From Adineta ricciae (lineage: Eukaryota; Rotifera; Eurotatoria; Adinetida; Adinetidae): a stretch of DNA of 64,000 bases. Position numbers and translations under genes: made by a program. The stretch spans positions 248,001 through 312,000 of the forward strand of contig CAJNOJ010000040.1 in NCBI GenBank assembly GCA_905250025.1. The letters are read 5' to 3'. Shown here piece after piece: positions 29,701 through 44,700 of the stretch. Below the pieces are notes generated by a model that worked only from the letters and a program-made list of their open reading frames with translations, made no database searches and was not told the origin of the DNA. Within the stretch, counting starts at the first letter, position 1; every line of letters starts with the position of its first letter.

Positions 29701-32700
29701 CGACAGTAATTGGCCAGGTCTTTGATTGCTTGCTTGTCATGCTCCATGTCGAGGAGGATCTTCTTAAATATTTGCGTGTACATAAAACTGGGTTCCAGTT
29801 GATTGAGATCGGCATTAGAACTCTCTCGTCTTACGGTGACAAAACTCATGGCGATGGAATCTTGATTGTGCTGTTTAACACCCGTGGTCAGTGCTTCACA
29901 GATTTCTTTGATATTTGTGTGAACACCTTCGACTTTTGACCAGCTCTTCGTCCAGGTTTCATGTGTGGATTTGTTGCTACAGAATATGTAGATGGTATTC
30001 ACTTGCGGTATGTCGTGAATCTCGGGAACTAAGTGTTGACCTAAGGATCCCGATGTGATGACGAAAGCTTTTTCGTCACCAATGCTGTTGAGGAATTGAA
30101 CGCAAGCATCTGGTTGACTGCATATATTGACATCATTGACAACACTTCGTAAGTGTGTCAAAGTGTTCTGACAGTCTTGGTCCTTTTCATCGATGTTGGC
30201 ATCCACCCAAACTAAGAGGCAGTTTTGAACCATGCGTTGGCGCGGTTGGTTATTGTGCATTGTTGTCAGGGTTGCCATCCGGTCAGACCTAAAAAGGGGT
30301 ACAACAATTCTTGAATGGGGTACATGTGGGGTACAATATTATGCACTATGGGGTACACAATTTTTTCATGATTAACAATAGAATTTACATCAAGAAATGC
30401 ATTTCATAAAGTATTTATTTTGCAAAAAAGCTTTTTTGACTGTTTTTGTCTGTTCTGAAATTAGTCTTCGGACTCTAGTTTGTATGTTCGAAACGATTGT
30501 TCCCAGAGTATATATTCTTTGCACTAAGTATTCGCTCAAAAAGATAAGTTCCCTTAAAGTCAAGGACATAGTAGAAATTTGTTTGGGAAAATCGGCTACA
30601 GGAATATTTTGACAGCCGAAAAATATTAGAGACATCAATAAATTTTCGAAATGTTTTTGAAAATTCAAATATTTCGATTCGAGTAAAGATCAACCTCTCT
30701 GATCTTCTCAGAAAAGGTTCTACTTAGAGTATGCCTTCTCTAGTTGCATTAATTAATAAACATATTTTACACAGTAATATTTTTAATTGCTCTTAGAGCC
30801 AGACTATCTTACTTACTTATGTGTCGATGTGAAGCTATTATCATGATGTTAGCTTCACATCGATTATATATATTCAATGACGTCAGCTGGTTTTTTCCGA
30901 GTAATGTTTGTTTACATAAATCAATCAAGCGTGTTATGTAATACAAGACTTGATAAAATACATATATATTTCTATATATGAATATTTTTCATATACAATG
31001 CTTTCATCGAGTAATACCATAACTGACATAGGTTTTAGAGGAAATATTACTCGAATGGGAGCCCAGAACCAAATTATCATAATTTGCTAATTTATTTTGA
31101 CCATAACGATTTTAATCAGCTGTGTTCGAGCCTCTGAAAAAGAATGATGGATTTAACTATTATCTTAATATCTACACTGAAAAAAAAAGGTGTTTTACCA
31201 AGCCAAAAAAGCAATCGGTCAGCGGGCACAATCGCTAAACTTCACATGGTTTGGTCGCAAAAAGGTTTGGTATCGACCCTTTACATGATCAATGATAAAA
31301 AAGGTTTCGCACATCAGGTTTCGTACGAAACCATTCCTGGAAAAAATCTAAAGGTTCCGTAGAAAAGATTTTGCACGAAACCTTTCCCAAAAATATTTTC
31401 AAAAGGTTTTTTCCGAGGGTTTCCATATGCAATACCTCTGGAGAATTTCCCACCACTGACGCCCTTGGTGAGTGCGTAATCCTTTTCCATGAGAGTCTTT
31501 ATCTGTCTGATCCTGCCCAGTACGATAAGAGGCCAGCACAATAGAGTATTTCACCAGTTCTTCCTGTGAAAGTCATATTTACACCATCACACATCTGATC
31601 CTCGACGACCTAGAAGGTTTATACATAGATGAGATTGTTTTGAGCTGTATTCATGCATGTCATAAATGATATACACAAGAAACTGGAAAGTTACAAATGT
31701 TTCGAACTGCTTCAATTCAGTTCTCACGCTTACTTTTACTCAAGTAGCGCCTAGAAACATTCGTAACTTTCCAGTTTCTTGTGTATATCATATATGACAT
31801 GCATGAATAGAACTCAAAACAATCTTATCTATGTATAAACCTTCTAGGTCATCGAGGATCAGATGCCTGATGCTGTAAATATGACTTTCACAGGAAGAAC
31901 TAGCGAAATACTCTACTGTGCTGGCGTCTTATCGTACTGGGCAGGATCAGACAGATAAAGATTCTCATGGAAAAGGATTACTCACTCACAAGAACGCCTT
32001 ACCTACACCGCTTACAGAATTGCCTACACTACTCACAGCTGAACATAGACTCACTGAAACAGCTATGTAAAATGAAACTCCTACCTTTCTCTCGTCCGCT
32101 TGATCGCGCTTCTCTATCACTAACAGACCACTGGCGACCTGAAATAATTCTAAAGCACAAACACAGGTATTCACTGAGAAGAGGTAGTTACATTTCATTC
32201 GCGCATTCCGCCCAACATATAACCTAAACAGCGAAGAATAATATATGGGAAGAAATAAGTATATACTTATGTATCCAATTGACCGCCATGTAGCCAAGTC
32301 ATTTGAATGATTAGCCGGACAGTACACGNTAATTCACAAAAATATAAATAATGTTACATGATGTATGTAACTTCAATTTCTTGTTAATTGACAATGTCGA
32401 AAATCTCTGAAAACGGTACAACAAAGCAAAAACCACGATTAGATCTTAATGGTCATTCATACATCCAAGACCGACCTTACGGTGAAAAAATTTACTGGCG
32501 TTGCATTAATTATAAATCTGATAGCTGTCATTCTCGTCTACGCACCTGTATAATTACCAATTCGATTCTCAAACCACCTACTGAACATTCATGTAAATCC
32601 AATGCAATTGCTCATGAAGTTCGTGTTTTTTCTCAACAAGTAGCCGAACGGGCTTTAAACACGCAGGAAACGCCTGAAGCGATTATCACTAATTGCTACA

Positions 32701-35700
32701 AGAGTAAGTGACAGAAAACTTTTGAATAAGATCAACAATTTGAAATTCAATTTAGATATGTCAGACCCGTCGATCGCTCGTCTTCCAGTGCGCGAAAATA
32801 TTAAACGTCGAATTCGAATTCTTCGTCAAAATAACCAATTAGTGAAAGAACCGAATGTTCCTAAATTTTTATCGGTTCCGAATGAACTAACTTTAACTCA
32901 TCGAAAAGAAAGATTTCTTTGTTCTGACACAGGCCCAGGTTAGACGAAGAATAAGATAATTATGTTAACAAATGTTGTCTCTATTTCAGGTGATGATCGA
33001 ATATTAATCTTCGCAAGTCCTGAACAATTACAAATTTTACAAACGTCTGGAGAATTCTTAGTTGACGGCACATTCAAAGTTGTTCCTGAAATCTTCTATC
33101 AGTTGTTTATTATCCATACTGTTTATCGTAATTATGTTGTTCCTGTGATTTATGCTTTATTAAGAGGAAAAAATACTGATACTTACCAACGTTTAATTGA
33201 CGAAATCCTTAAGATTGCTCCAAATTGGTTGCCTCGCTTGATAATGATGGACTTTGAACAAGCATCTAATTATTAATGCCTTTCAAACCAAATTTCCAAT
33301 TATACATCTGTCAGGATGTTATTTTCATCTTCGTCAAAGTATCCATCGAAAACTACAGGTGCTCAATAGTTTTGATAAAAGAAAACATCACTATCTCTCT
33401 TGTATAGGAACTCGATCATCAAACTGAATATCAAAATGATACTGTATATGCGCACAACATTCATAAAATTGCAGCATTGGCGTTTTTGGAACCCACCTCT
33501 GTCGTTGATGGATTTGAATTATTATGTGAAGAACTAGGCGAGGGATATGATGATATTTTAGATTACTTTGAATCAACGTATATAGGTAAGCACTACTGTG
33601 GTTTTGAATTAATATCCTTTTTATACATTTATTATCAGGAAAGTTAAGATCAAATCGAATTCGTCGAAAACCATTATTTGACATTTCTTTCTGGAGCATG
33701 CATAATCGAACAACCCAATCTTCTATGAGAAGAAACAATTGTGCGGAAGCATATCATCAAAGAATTAATTCAACTTTCCAATGTGCTCATCCGACGCTGT
33801 GGCTCTTTGTACAAAAATTAATCGATGAAGAAAACGTTGTTCACGCTGATCTGGTTCACATCAACGCTGGTGAACCACCGAAGAAAAAGAAAATCAATGA
33901 ACGTCTGGAAAGACGTCTGTTAAATCTTCTGACTACCAATCACGCTCATATAGCTGTACAACTCAATTCGATTGCCTATAGTATTTCTCTATAAAAATAA
34001 ATTCCAGTTTCTGACTAATTCAATAAATTGTCTATCAGTTAATTTAATTACATTTCTGTGTATATCGATAATTAGGAGTCACGCTCAATTAGTCATTCGC
34101 TAACGATTCTTTACGCTTATCTTTCATGTGTTCATCTTTCTGTGCTCATTTTTCTTTCGCTCATATTTCATTGATCCAAATTGTTCATATATTTGAGGAA
34201 CTACTAGTAATTATAATAGACAGTATATGGTACAGTACTGACATCTTTTGTAGTAAAGAAGTAGACATAGTTTGCATTTACACTGAAGTTGTAAAAGGAA
34301 ACAGTTTATGATTCTATGTAAATAAAGAAAGTTTCGACACAAGAAAAGCTAGAAGAAAAATCAAAAACAGACTTCAATTTCAAAAACTTTCTCGGCTTTT
34401 CAGGAGATTTAACAATTTTTATGAAATATCTTTTCTTATAGTTAATTTGTGACGAAATATCTCTTTAAACTCTATTTCTGTTCGACAGAATCAAATTGTT
34501 CTATTAATAAGTTTTGCACTCACCGACACTTACAATGACATATTTTCTTTCATGTCTTCATCATAGCGTACGACCGAACAGAAAGTACTTTTACGTACGC
34601 TCGTTACGTTTTTTTCTTTCTATATAATAGCGATGTGTTTTACAGTGTGCAACTATTTCAATAAACAAGGTATCAACAATGACAGAGCAAAAACGTGTGA
34701 TTTTAGTGACTGGAGCAAATAAAGGCATTGGTTTTGAAGTCGTAAAAAAATTTCTTGATCAATCTTCTTCTAAAAACNAGCGCGGAACCCTTCATAGTTT
34801 CGGAAAATGAGGGATGGTTCGGTTCGTTTGGCACGGAACCTTCCATGGTTTGGGAAAGGGAGGAAAGGTTCAGGAGCTCTAGCACGGAGCCCTTGCTGAC
34901 TTCATGAGATGGGGAATGGTTCGGGAGGCCCAGTATCGGAGCCCACGTGGTTCCGTAAAATGAGAAGTGGTTCGGGAGGTCTGGTACGGAACCTCTGATG
35001 GCTTCGTAAAGGGAGAAATGGTTCGGAAAGCGTGGTACGGAACTACGGCAGGTTTTGTACCAGACATACGAAACTAAAAAAGTTCAGTATACGCGCTGCT
35101 GAACCTTTCAATGGTTTGGCAATAACAGCACGAAACCTTTTTGGCCCTCAAAACCTTAAAAAATTCTTTATTTACGCTACGGAACCATTTTGGTGGTGCC
35201 AAACTTAAAATAGTTTGGTGGGCCATCACTAAACCGGAATGGCTTTGTGGACTACCTATTTTTTCAGTGTGGATAGAAAGGACTAATACTGAGGATAAGG
35301 ATTGACTGGAAGATTTTCGTAGCTGATGAATCTGAATCTGATGCGAGTTCTGCTCAATTAATCATTGATGAAACCTTATCTTATTGGCTCTAGCAAAGGA
35401 TTTGCATAGAGTTTTAGGAGAGGATAGTGCAGATAGGAGAACTGGTGTACCAGCAGGTTGGTAGGAACTTAGGGCACAATAGTAAGGAAAATGCTGTGAT
35501 AACCGGAATACGTAATTTTTTTCTTTGTTAGAAGTAATCATAGCCGGAGTAAAAATCGTCGAAGTTCATGTCTTTTTATCTATGGTAATCAGATTTTATC
35601 ATTGTATGGCTTATCGGAGCAAAGTTATTTTAGGCTTAAATTGCGAGGAGTAAGTGCTTCTTAACATCGTTGTTTGAATTAGGCACGCAGGAATTCCGAT

Positions 35701-38700
35701 TCGATGGGATTCCGAATCCGATTCTCTAATCGATCAGAATTGGAATCGCAATCGATTGGGGTCAGATTTGGTTAAAAGTGGCTCGAATTGGTTTGCAGCT
35801 GTTATGATATAGTTAACAACTTTGGCAGACTTCGTGAGATCGAATAGGAAAGTAATTCTGAATGCTTGTTGTTAGTGAAGATTTGCGTGTTGCGAGCGAA
35901 GAGTTGTTGAAACTATTGCTGGTTGAATTAAACTTATTCATATATTTAAGTCTGGCTCAGATCGATTTTAGTCGATTCCGGGTTAATTCTGACTCCAGTT
36001 CCAGCCAATTCTATTCGAACTCGATTCTAGAATTTGAATCGGATTGCTTTGAATTGGGATTGGTGCATGCCTAATTTGAATCAATTAGATTTCGCGCGAA
36101 AAAAGTCCTAATCAGTGAATGATTCGTGAATTCAACCTCGGATAGCAGTTATTTGGGTTCAGAAGTTTCTTGTTCTCTCTTGAGTAATTGATTACTGTAA
36201 TGAAAGCTAAAGGCGAACAATAGTCGTAAAGGTGGATTATTTTTGTCATTAAACTTGTTTTCGTGTTGTGGAATTCGTATCGTTAACTGAAAACTAACGC
36301 TATTGTGTATGTGAATATCATCTTCAATTTTTCGAAATAAAAAACGTTTCAAGAAACCATTTCACTATATGACGTTTATTTTAAAAAAATCAGTCGAGGG
36401 TAAAGCGAGTCTGCCTCGACGAGCGTTATTTATTAATAACAGGTGACACTTTGGTGGAAAAGATGATGAATCGAAAGTCATCTATCTGTTGCAAGAATGA
36501 GGAGGAAGTAAGCGCCAGGGTAAGGTTATCGCCAAAAATGGTTAGCCGCGAGTAGCTGAGTGGTGGAAGAGCGACGAATGACTAAACATTTAAATTCCAA
36601 ATTAATCTTAAAGTATACGTTTGGAACTAGCGTCCTGCGGGAGCGACTTATCCGCCTGATTTTCCCGTTTTCCATTCCCATGAAAATGGCAAAGGGTCGA
36701 GAACTAGAAATTGAGGTTCTCTAAATTTTGATAAACTTGCTTCAATATTTTTACAAATTTCTGTCATAGAATTGCTAATTTTTGTTAATTTTTCTTTGAA
36801 GTGCGCAATTAACAGAAAAATAAGGAATCTGCATAAGCAAGAGTAGGTTGTTAGTTAAGTTTTAACTATACGGCTTGTCTAGGTAACGGCTAACTACCGT
36901 CATGATTGGAATCGATAGAGCTCATCGAGTTTGATCTGGAATCATGCTTGGAATGGTATCAGATATCACTCGGGCGAATCAGCTCGGGGCTTTCTGGAAA
37001 TTATGCAATTTTGGGGGTACGGAAGTGACTTTTTGAGAAAATCTTTTTACCAATCGATAGAGCTCGTCGAGTTCTATCTGCAATCATTGTTGGAATAGTT
37101 GGAACACATACGAGGACGAATAAGTCCTGGAAAAGCTCGAATCGGGCGGAAAGATATCCTACATAACGATTTCTTTGAAATGTCGCAAAACTTTTGGTAC
37201 ACCCGGTAACTTCGGACAGGATTCGATATTTTCTTGAGTGGATTCGTTTCAGCGTAGGTTCCAATCAAACCAACACTGGTTCCAACTACAACTTGATCAG
37301 CTCTATTGGTTCCAAAAATAAAATTTCCAAAAAAATTCTTTCTTCACCCTCAAAACCTAAAAAAACTGCCAAAACTAGAGAAAAGCCGAAGCGGATTCGT
37401 TTTCCAACCACCGATCACGATTCTAACACTAGTTCTAGATCAAACTCGACGAACCCTATCGATTCCAATCATAAACAAATTTCACCACACCCTCACCCAC
37501 GCAGCCAATCATCTTAAACCGCAGGTTTTTCTATACAAACAATAATAAAAGACGCTTCTATATACGGATGTGGAAATGGATGATGGTGGTTGTGGGTGGG
37601 GTAAAATTTGTTTATGATTGGAATCGATAGGGTTCGTCGAGTTTGATCTAGAACTAGTGTTAGAATCGCGATCGGTGGTTGGAAAACGAATCCGCTTCGG
37701 CTTTTCTCTAGTTTTGGCAGTTTTTTTAGGTTTTGAGGGTGAAGAAAGAATTTTTTTGGAAATTTTATTTTTGGAACCAATAGAGCTGATCAAGTTGTAG
37801 TTGGAACCAGTGTTGGTTTGATTGGAACCTACGCTGAAACGAATCCACTCAAGAAAATATCGAATCCTGCCCGAAGGTATCCTACGTCGATAACCGGTGT
37901 TGATAAATATTCTACTTTAAAAGGAAAAACATTGATATATAGTTAACATAGATATTTTGATAGAAGGAAAATCAATAATGCATCTTGGCATACGAAATGG
38001 CATGATTACACATTCCTACTATGTGCGAGTTAGACGAAATGTGGAAGAATGCTAGTGCTTATTCATCAAATACCGGTAATTTTATCGGTGCGAAGCTGGA
38101 ACCATGTAGCTCGCACCAAATAGAGAAAAATAATTCAAACCTTATATTCAAATGAATTCCCGTCCATAAAAGTAGGCTCTTTCGATGCGAAATTTGATTC
38201 TGCATCGGATGAAATTACTTTCATAGACGAGAACTCATTGGAACATAAAGTTTTGAGTGGGTTTTCGTTTTCTTGTACTAGTTAAATGGTGCTAGCGTCA
38301 CATCGATGTAATTTTTGTTCCGTTCTGTATATACGTGTCGGTTAGAATACTTCATAAATCAGCTCTATAGATAAGAAACTGGAAATAGTCATGCTGATAC
38401 CACCATTTAGAATTCATTACGAATAATTCGACCATCATAATTTGGCGATATGTCATACAGAAGAGGAACTATGAACTATGAATTCGAGTTTGGCTGATGT
38501 CAACTCTGGTTCACTTCTGAAAACTCGTATCCACTCTTTAATATATCATTAAAGACAACTATTATATTTATATGTATGCACCGAATTTCTGATGTTCTCC
38601 AACTTATTACGAGTGTTGTCAAAAGTAGATATTGCCAATTGTCTTAGAGTTGAACGAAATTTCATGAACAGATCTGCATTGAAAACGTCTTTCTCTTCGT

Positions 38701-41700
38701 AGTTTGTATTGATGTTTGACATGGTGAAATTGAAGCGAAAGATAAAAAAATCCAAGAAGAATGTAACCTTTCTTAGAGCGGAATACAAATGACGAACGAA
38801 CTAGATCAATATAAATAGATCGGTTCAATCTTTGATTAGAGATTAGTCGGTGGCGATAGGATCTTTTTCTCGTTCTCTCGTCTCATTTGACATTCACATC
38901 TTTTCTCTTCTCGATTGTTGAACAACAAAACACCTCAAGAATGAAAATATGCAACTGCTAAATCGTCATCGACAACCTTGTAATAGTAAGTAAACGAGGG
39001 ATATTACATATCTCTCGTTCGGCTAATATTCGAGAATTGTGAGAAGAAAAAATTGTTCGTGATCATTTGATAATCTTTTATCTAAAACTTCACCATGAAT
39101 AAAAAAGTGACTTATCTTTTTCATGGTAAGAGATACTAGCGACTTTCCTACCCTAGATAATCTCTATTGGCAAGCTACTTCTTCCTCTTTTGCTTTTCCA
39201 TTTCAGCTTTTAGCTTTCGCTTAGTCGTCATTATTTTCCTTTTTAAATCTATACACGCTGAATACGACTGCTCAGCGCAAGATGATGGCTGGTATTATGA
39301 TCCAGATTTCTGTCATATCTATTGGCGATGTATTCATGGAACATCGGAAGAATTCGAATGTGCAAGTGGTACTGCTTGGGACCATCACGAAAATCGTTGC
39401 AATTGGCTAGACAATGTTGATTGTTCGCGTGCTGAGAAAACAACAGTTAAAATAGTCGTTGATGATGGAAATGAAAATAGTAGTGAAGAAGCTCATCATA
39501 ATTCAACAGATGAATCTGAGGATCAACCTACTGTTGTTAAGAAATCGAAAAAGAAAAAGAAAAATTCTCGAAAATTAAATTCCGATAAACGAATGCTTCC
39601 TGGTGAAAAGAAAAATGGCCTAGATCTTCATGATCGTGAGATTTTGCTTTTTTTACTCATTAGCTTCCTAGTGCATGTCACTTCTCTTCTCTAAGATTTA
39701 CTTCATGATATGAATATCCACATATATATATATATCACTTACACTTCTCTTCCAGTCATTCTTCTGATTATTTTTCAAACAAATGCATCCACTGATTTTC
39801 TCTGTGCTGGTCGTGATGGATTTTTTGCGTAAGATATCTTTATTTCTTGTTCTTGTGAATGACTCGAATGAGAATAAACGCATGTTGTATTTTCTTAGCC
39901 ATCCCGAATATTGCACGAGATATTACCGATGCTCGCATGGAATTGATGAAGTTTTTGAATGTCCACGAGGTACTGCATGGGATGAGGTGACAAAATCGTG
40001 TGCATGGGTCGAACAAGTTGATTGTCAGGATAAAAAACTAGGCTATTCAACAAGAACAACAACTGAAGGCATGAAAAATTCTTCTCCTCGACTCCATGCT
40101 ATATCATCCAACTAATAAGTCTTCGATTTTTTTTCTTGTATTTCAATAGATACAACAACATCGAGCAAAAATTCCGATTCCGATTCGGTTTCGTCAGGTG
40201 GTAATCCACCATCGGCCGTTTCATCAACGAACGGCAAGGATGGTGGCGCGGTTGTGATTGAATGTCAACCAACTGGAATTTATACAGTACCGGATCCAGC
40301 TGAATGCAATGCCTATTATCAATGCGATAAAGGTGTCCGAACACGAGTCGTATGTCCAGAGAAAACATTTTTTGAAACGGAAAAGCGCGAATGTATGGAA
40401 TTGGAACGCGTTTCCTGTGGCACAAGAGCGATCAATCCAGCAGATAAAAATCAATGTAAGAGTTGTCATCCATTCTTCTTTAAGAACAAAAAATGCTGTA
40501 TTCTTCTAGGTGTAAATAAACGTGATGGTATTTATCCTGATACTGAACGTGATTGTCACTACTATTATCAATGCGTTGAACAAAACAAACTACGTGAAGC
40601 TAAATGTGCGGGTGATAACAAATTTAGTAGTTATACAGGACGATGTGGTCCAGTTAGTACCGTACCGATGCCATGTGGTAGATATGTTCCTGGAAATTTC
40701 GCAACAAAAAGTACGATAATATATATGTTTTCTTGAATAAAATACGAGCTTTTTGTTGATTTTTTAGGCCATCAAACGATTCATATCCTATCTATCATGA
40801 TGATTCTTTTTGTTATTTTCTATGTATAATAAAATATTGGTTTCTGTACTAGATTTCTTTTACTACTATCATTGTACGTGCCTATTGTTGCAGTAGTTTG
40901 TGTTTAAATAAAGATAATTATCATAGTTGACTGGTTATAATTCTCTTAGAATCGATATGCGAAACAGCAGTTCATCAAAGATGTACGATTACGTCATTGT
41001 ATTAAATCCTCCTCACTCCTTTATATGGTTATGTTCTCGTTTATGACAAAGACAATACAATGATGCGTATACAGAAGCATAACGTTAAACCTCAAACATA
41101 CAAACAAACAAACGTCGAAGAACATTTCTGAACAGCTTTGTATTTGTAAGTATGTGATACTTCAATCGAAGGATACACGTACATATACATTCCTCACGAG
41201 AGGCAAAAGGTTAGATGAACAATAATTCGAATGACATGTTAGAAATCCATAGTATATATTACAGTTGTATATGTCTATATTAAAGAAATAAGCGTAGAAT
41301 GAATAGTGAGCGTTTGTGGTGGGCTATTAGTTATTTAACAGGTACGATATATCTGGCTTTTCTTTGTCTTCGAAAGATTAAGAGTATACTTTAATTAAAG
41401 TGATAATAATTTTTCTACTTCCTTCGACTGAGTCACGTATTTTATCTAAAATTATTGGTGACACAACTTCGATTGCTGACAATGTTCAACAAAAATTGAC
41501 CACATTTCAAGATACTATAACGACTACTCTATCGAATGGAATCTTTCCATCGCTAGTAACAAAACCGAACTCCTATTTATACGATTCTGATGAAGATGAC
41601 GAAATCATATTAGATCGAGTTAAACGAGACCCTGCTCCATTCGTTTGTAAAGGTACAATGACGAATTTGATTTCGAGTTGTTCTATTTCGTCCTTCACAG

Positions 41701-44700
41701 GGGATGGCTACTATCCTGATCGACAGAATTGTCGAGTATATCACATCTGTACATCTGGTGTCGATACACCATCAGTTTGTGGTGAAGGCACTGTCTGGGA
41801 TCCAGTGAAGAAGAATTGTAATTGGGAAAATACCGTTCAATGCAAAAAGGGACTCCGTCGATGGGATCAAATTACAGACGCTGGAGGAGGTGAACATGGA
41901 TGTAATTTAGTTTCGGTGAATTCAATCATTTTCACTTGTAATTTAGTGACTCTGTTTGCTACTGATCCAGCAATAATTTGGCGATCAAAAAAATCAACAA
42001 CAGTTCCTGCACAAATCAAAGTAGATTCAAACTTTTCATGCGAATACGACGCCGAAGGACTCTTTCCCGGTACTGTTCTCTTTCGTATAACGATTTTTAA
42101 TGATAGACTTCATTGTTTAGACCCAAAATACTGTCATATCTATCATCTGTGTGGCATTGGCTTTCACATAGTTCAAGAATGTAACGCCAATCTTTGGTTT
42201 TCCAACAAAACACAAGGTTGCGACTACCCACACAATTCTGATTGTAAGATAGCACAGAAAACTGCCAAATAAATTTGGTTCTTCGCTTTTCACAGGTGCT
42301 GCTGGTTATTTGTACACATCATCAACAGGAGCAACGAATGTGGTTGACGAAAATGGAAACATCATCGTAACACAACGTTATCCAAGACCGAACAATGCCT
42401 ATCTACCTATTGTCTGTCCACGCGACAAACAAGTTGAATTGCCGGATCCTTACGATTGTTCAGCATATCACTATTGCAACGGTGCATAGATAAATAACTA
42501 GCAGATCTTCATTATCTAACTACGTTTTTATTCTCTAGGCGGTGTTGACACACCAAGATATTGTGATCCTGGGCTATTTTGGCATAAAAGTAAGTATGAA
42601 ATCTGTATGTGGATAATACCTATGCTTTTCATTTATAATTCTATCCAGAACATGGCTGTCAATGGCCTAAGGACGTTCTAGACTGTAAGATTTCAATAGT
42701 AGGAAAATTTGTACTATTCTTTCCTCGCCCAGGTACACCTAAATGCCCAGCAAACGGTCAGAGAATACGTTTAGTAGCCCCGCATAGTTGTTGTCACTAT
42801 TACGAGTGTATCAATGGTCATTTGAAAGAACAAGTGTGTCCATTACACAAACTTTACGCTGTCGAAACGAAAACGTGTGAAAACTTCCAAGTTGTAAATT
42901 GCGGATCGCGGAAAAATTGTATTGATCTTTGTAAGAACTGACTTCTCTTTGCCTATCCATCATTTCGAGATTTTTCTCTCAATTTAGGTGACTATGACTA
43001 TTCACCTTCCTGTGAGTTTGTACCCGTTTGTCGAGACAAACCAAATGGCAATTATGTCGATCAATATCGACCCAATTGCCAGTTTCACTATACATGTCTC
43101 GAAAGTCGAACATTCAATTATAAGCCTTGTGACCAGGGTCATAGTTTTTCCGTTCAGCATCAACGATGCCTACCAGCAGAACAGGTTAAATGCTCAGGAA
43201 CTATCCTGAATAGTTTCTTTTCGCTTACCTTCTATGTCGTCTTCTCGATTTTAATGAAGTTTCTTAGATAAAACGAAGCTAGTTAGTTATATAGAGGTGT
43301 AGAGATTTATTTTTTGTATGTTTCATTCACCGAAAATAAACGGGTATGTTTTGTACAAGAACAATGACTAGGATTGTTTGGTTTGGTTTTCGAAGAAAAA
43401 TAATTATACATAAATCTATATATATACGATAAACAATGCTAGAACGCAATGAATTCTCTTATGTTAGGACAGTGTTCCATTTAATGCAGTCGGTCGATGT
43501 CGATTCGTTGAATGCTGAAGGTGTAGAGAGTTTGCTGAAGGTGTACGGGAAAAATTCGATGCAGGACTTAATAATGCTGATGATGGTGGTAGAGGAAAAA
43601 CAGGATTTGACGTTTCATTGATAAAATCGTGTAAACTTGCTGAACTAAGATCCTTCGGACCCTGACCAAGTGATGCTTGCGAAGACGGTGTTGGAGGTGG
43701 TGCATGCCATGGTTGTGCATAGTAGTTCCGAGGATCACCCATAAGTGCAATAGGCGGCGGTACTGGCCAAGGACTCATTGGCCAGTAGTTCGCTTGATTT
43801 TGAAATGTGTGAAATAGATTTTGAAACATTTGTTGCTGTGACGGAGGTGGTAGCATTGGTGGCGGTAAAAATTGACTTGAAGGCGTTTTCTTTATTGATT
43901 TCGAAAGATCAGTTCCTTCGTCATTAGTAGATTTGTTTGAATGTCGAGATACTTTTGTTCGAGTGGTGGAAGAAGAGTTTTGTCGCGAGCGTTTTTTTGG
44001 TTCTGATTTGATCGGAATCTCAGCCCTAAATTAGAGAAGTCGAAATAAAAACTGTGATAGATCCTTTCTTTTTCTTTCATACGATATCACATTGGATTTC
44101 GACAGATCCATCAATTGATCTTCATCAGACTTTTCCAATACTCGATTGTGATTGTTCTTTGATGTATGAAGCGGTGAAACAGTGGCGATTGGTTTTGTTA
44201 GACGCGTTGTTGTTGGATTTGTTAGAGATACTGGTGCTGATGTTGAAGGATTATTGTTCGGTGTCAGTGGCTCATCAGCTGCAAGAAGTTTATTTGCTTC
44301 TTGGATAACTTCCGAATACGAAAGTTGCTTTTGTTCGACGATTTCATTTGGATTTTCATTTTCCGACGGAGTTATTGGAGGATTCGCTGGTGCTATTGGA
44401 ATGAGCTTTTGTTCTTCTTTAATCTTCTTTTTCTTTTCAGTTTTAGGCTTTTTCGTTGATGGTTGGTCATTGCTATTCGGTCTAGTCGAGAAACGCATGA
44501 AATTTCAACGAAATACATCACATCATTCCATACTTTTTCAATCTTTTCTTTGACTTTGAAAGCTCATTGAGTGGATTCATGGAATAGTGAATCGGCGTCG
44601 TTATTGTCATGGTTTTACAGTCAAGTAATGTACATTCTTTCGGTTTGATGAGTTCGACAGTTTCATTTCCCTGTAGTTGTTCAGTAGCAGAATTATTCAA